A DNA stretch of 64,000 bases. It comes from an uncultured Coprococcus sp. GTDB taxonomy: Bacteria; Bacillota; Clostridia; Lachnospirales; Lachnospiraceae. The position numbers were made by a program, and so were the translations under genes. The notes under the pieces were generated by a model that was not told the DNA's origin, made no database searches, and saw only the letters and a list, made by a program, of their open reading frames with translations. Shown here piece after piece: positions 62,699 to 64,000 of this stretch. Numbering within the stretch: the first letter of the stretch is position 1; each line of letters begins with the position of its first letter. The stretch is from the NCBI GenBank assembly GCA_934277375.1, contig CAKQTZ010000003.1, positions 186,001 through 250,000 on the forward strand, written 5' to 3'.

Positions 62699-64000
62699 TC
62701 ACTGTTTAGCTAATTCAGCCTCCTTATCCCAGTCTGTGCTTTCCCAGTTCTTCACTATCCTCAGATATTTGCCCAGATTGATAAATGATCTCACAATCTC
62801 GTCCACTATGACCGCAAGGAAAACTCCGGCGATTCCAAGCTTAAGGACAAACACGAACAAAAGTGCCACAGAAACCACCCACACCGTGCCAAACAGCTGT
62901 GTTATGAGCATCCATATCGTGTTGCCGCTGCCCCTGATCGCATTGCCAACAACTATGTTTGCGGATTTTGCGAACAGATTGATACTGATAAAGATCAGAT
63001 ATATCCCACACGATGCAATTATACTCTTGTCGTTGGTAAAAAGTGATATGATCTGCTGTGGAAACGCAAGACAGACACCGAGTGTGATGATTCCAACTAC
63101 TATACACAAGCCATACGCACAGACACATACACCCTTGTATTTGCTCAGATCATTGTTTCCTTTTGCCTCACCGGTTAGTGTCATTGTACCATTTCCTATC
63201 GCTCCAATGATGACAACCGCCAGGACTTCAACACTGAATATGATGGAATAAATTCCGGCAGCCATCTCATTTATGGCGTTGAGAATCCTTATAAGCAGCA
63301 GATTGCCAAGATTCCATGCAAAATCCTCAAGAGCTGTGTTCACTCCCAGCTTTGCCGACAAAAGATACGGCTTTATATGTGCCTTTACCACCCATTCCAT
63401 AGATGGTTTAGTGTTAAGTTTCTTGCTTGATACCACGAATATCACTGCAAATATAAGCCCAGAGTACTCCGCTATTGTAGTCGCTATGGCTGCACCCTTT
63501 ATCCCCATGGCTGGAAGCCCGAATCTTCCAAATATCATGACCCAGTCAAGGAATATATTTACACCAGATCTTAATATTCCATATACAACAAGTGGTTTAG
63601 TATAGTTTGATGTCTGGAGTATGACGCTGAATGCACCGCCAAGTCCTGTTATCAGAAATACGGGCGCATAATACCTGGAATAATCAAGACACATCGGCAT
63701 CAGGCCGTCTGACACACCCATGAGTCTGAATACAAATTCAGCGCAGAATGTCCAGAAGAAAAATAACAGTATCGGTATGATATTGTTGTATTTCACCATG
63801 GCGCCGGAGTATTCCTCTATGTGTTCATTATCTCCTGCACCAACACTCTGACTTATAAGTATGGACGCTCCTGTCACTATGGAGAAGCAGAACGACATGG
63901 TGGTCCACATCGGTGAAGTCACATTGCCGAGTGCGCTCATGTACATGCTGTTTACGTGTCCTAAGAATATTCTGTCTATAAGCATCTGAAGCTGTGATAT
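62699..64000 (-). CDS. MATE-family efflux transporter, N-terminus outside window
   Basis: The reading frame stays open to the window edge, so the protein starts beyond 64000; 433 residues are visible. The ATG at 63985 is internal: upstream codons continue the family's first helix ('ISQLQMLIDRIFLGHVN'). About eleven hydrophobic segments, two repeats of the MATE fold ('GAAIATTIAEYSG', 'GAIGNGTMTLTGEAKGNND'). Exports drugs or other cations by Na+ or H+ antiport; substrate not predictable. Confidence 0.92.
   Translation of the reverse strand: MSQLQMLIDRIFLGHVNSMYMSALGNVTSPMWTTMSFCFSIVTGASILISQSVGAGDNEHIEEYSGAMVKYNNIIPILLFFFWTFCAEFVFRLMGVSDGLMPMCLDYSRYYAPVFLITGLGGAFSVILQTSNYTKPLVVYGILRSGVNIFLDWVMIFGRFGLPAMGIKGAAIATTIAEYSGLIFAVIFVVSSKKLNTKPSMEWVVKAHIKPYLLSAKLGVNTALEDFAWNLGNLLLIRILNAINEMAAGIYSIIFSVEVLAVVIIGAIGNGTMTLTGEAKGNNDLSKYKGVCVCAYGLCIVVGIITLGVCLAFPQQIISLFTNDKSIIASCGIYLIFISINLFAKSANIVVGNAIRGSGNTIWMLITQLFGTVWVVSVALLFVFVLKLGIAGVFLAVIVDEIVRSFINLGKYLRIVKNWESTDWDKEAELAKQ

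Noticed and set aside
62622..62702. GTG start 27 codons upstream for the double GNAT protein
   Set aside because: No ribosome site and no family similarity before 'ILETNRL'; the TTG at 62621 has GGGGA.

Overview
The window is an ordinary, gene-dense chromosomal segment of a low-G+C, anaerobic, Gram-positive Firmicute. The best guess is class Clostridia, family Lachnospiraceae, close to Coprococcus-type gut commensals. Reasons: strong AGGAGG ribosome sites, AUA/AGA-rich codons, a Bacillus-type lexA/yneA divergence, L27 with its Prp protease, a T-box upstream of ilvB, a pta-ackA acetate pathway, a B12-dependent methionine synthase lacking the reactivation domain, and clustonic-style housekeeping clusters (obg-yhbY-nadD-yqeK-rsfS; smc-ftsY; yceD-rpmF-plsX-rnc). 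The genus is inference. There is no prophage, transposon, CRISPR array or rRNA operon.

Layout. 1-10.7 kb, plus strand: end of minD, minE, rodA, mgsA, a D,D-carboxypeptidase and an unknown P-loop protein, then a division cluster (HlyD-like membrane protein, ylmE/yggS, sepF, divIVA-like), aroB, lspA, an RluD-type pseudouridine synthase and a cytidylate-kinase-like gene. At 10.7 kb transcription converges on a long bidirectional terminator. Almost everything further right is on the minus strand; only lexA and a DAHP synthase are on plus. 10.8-14.3 kb: ttcA-like tRNA thiolase, an orphan tyrosine recombinase, a yneA-like LysM protein divergent from lexA with several SOS-box-like sites. 14.4-24 kb: HD-GYP protein, rsfS-yqeK-nadD-yhbY-obgE, L27-Prp-L21, RNase G-like, and a radical SAM pair. 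24-36.8 kb: PFL/ACT pair, MBL hydrolase, ferredoxin-ASKHA reactivase-like protein, ilvA, ftsY, smc, rnc, plsX, rpmF, yceD. 36.8-49.4 kb: ackA-pta, coaE-polA, zinc-finger membrane protein, greA, ilvC-ilvN, metH, rnhA, pnp. 49.4-64 kb: tRNA-Ser(CGA), L,D-transpeptidase, phosphoesterase, second D,D-carboxypeptidase, aroF, SCP2-like, second divIVA, dtd, ilvN2, ilvB with T-box, then an accessory end: HTH-AAA-nuclease protein with its own palindromic operator, a double GNAT protein and a MATE transporter running off the edge.

How parts work together. Envelope growth and division dominate the left (Min system, RodA, SepF, DivIVA, carboxypeptidase, LspA). Ribosome maturation and tRNA quality control dominate the centre. 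Branched-chain amino acid synthesis is split over three sites (ilvA; ilvN-ilvC; ilvB-ilvN), the last under T-box attenuation. Promoters matching TTGACA-17-TATAAT closely can be read for yneA, yceD, ilvN-ilvC, the T-box/ilvB transcript and others.

The most interesting loci are the self-regulated HTH-AAA-PD-(D/E)XK protein at 59.2-61.3 kb, whose promoter lies inside a perfect 18-bp inverted repeat; the lexA/yneA SOS node, where a near-consensus box fills the promoter spacer; a five-cysteine insertion in IlvB; and the pairing of a truncated MetH with a candidate reactivase. All functional statements are read from sequence and family knowledge; no search was run.
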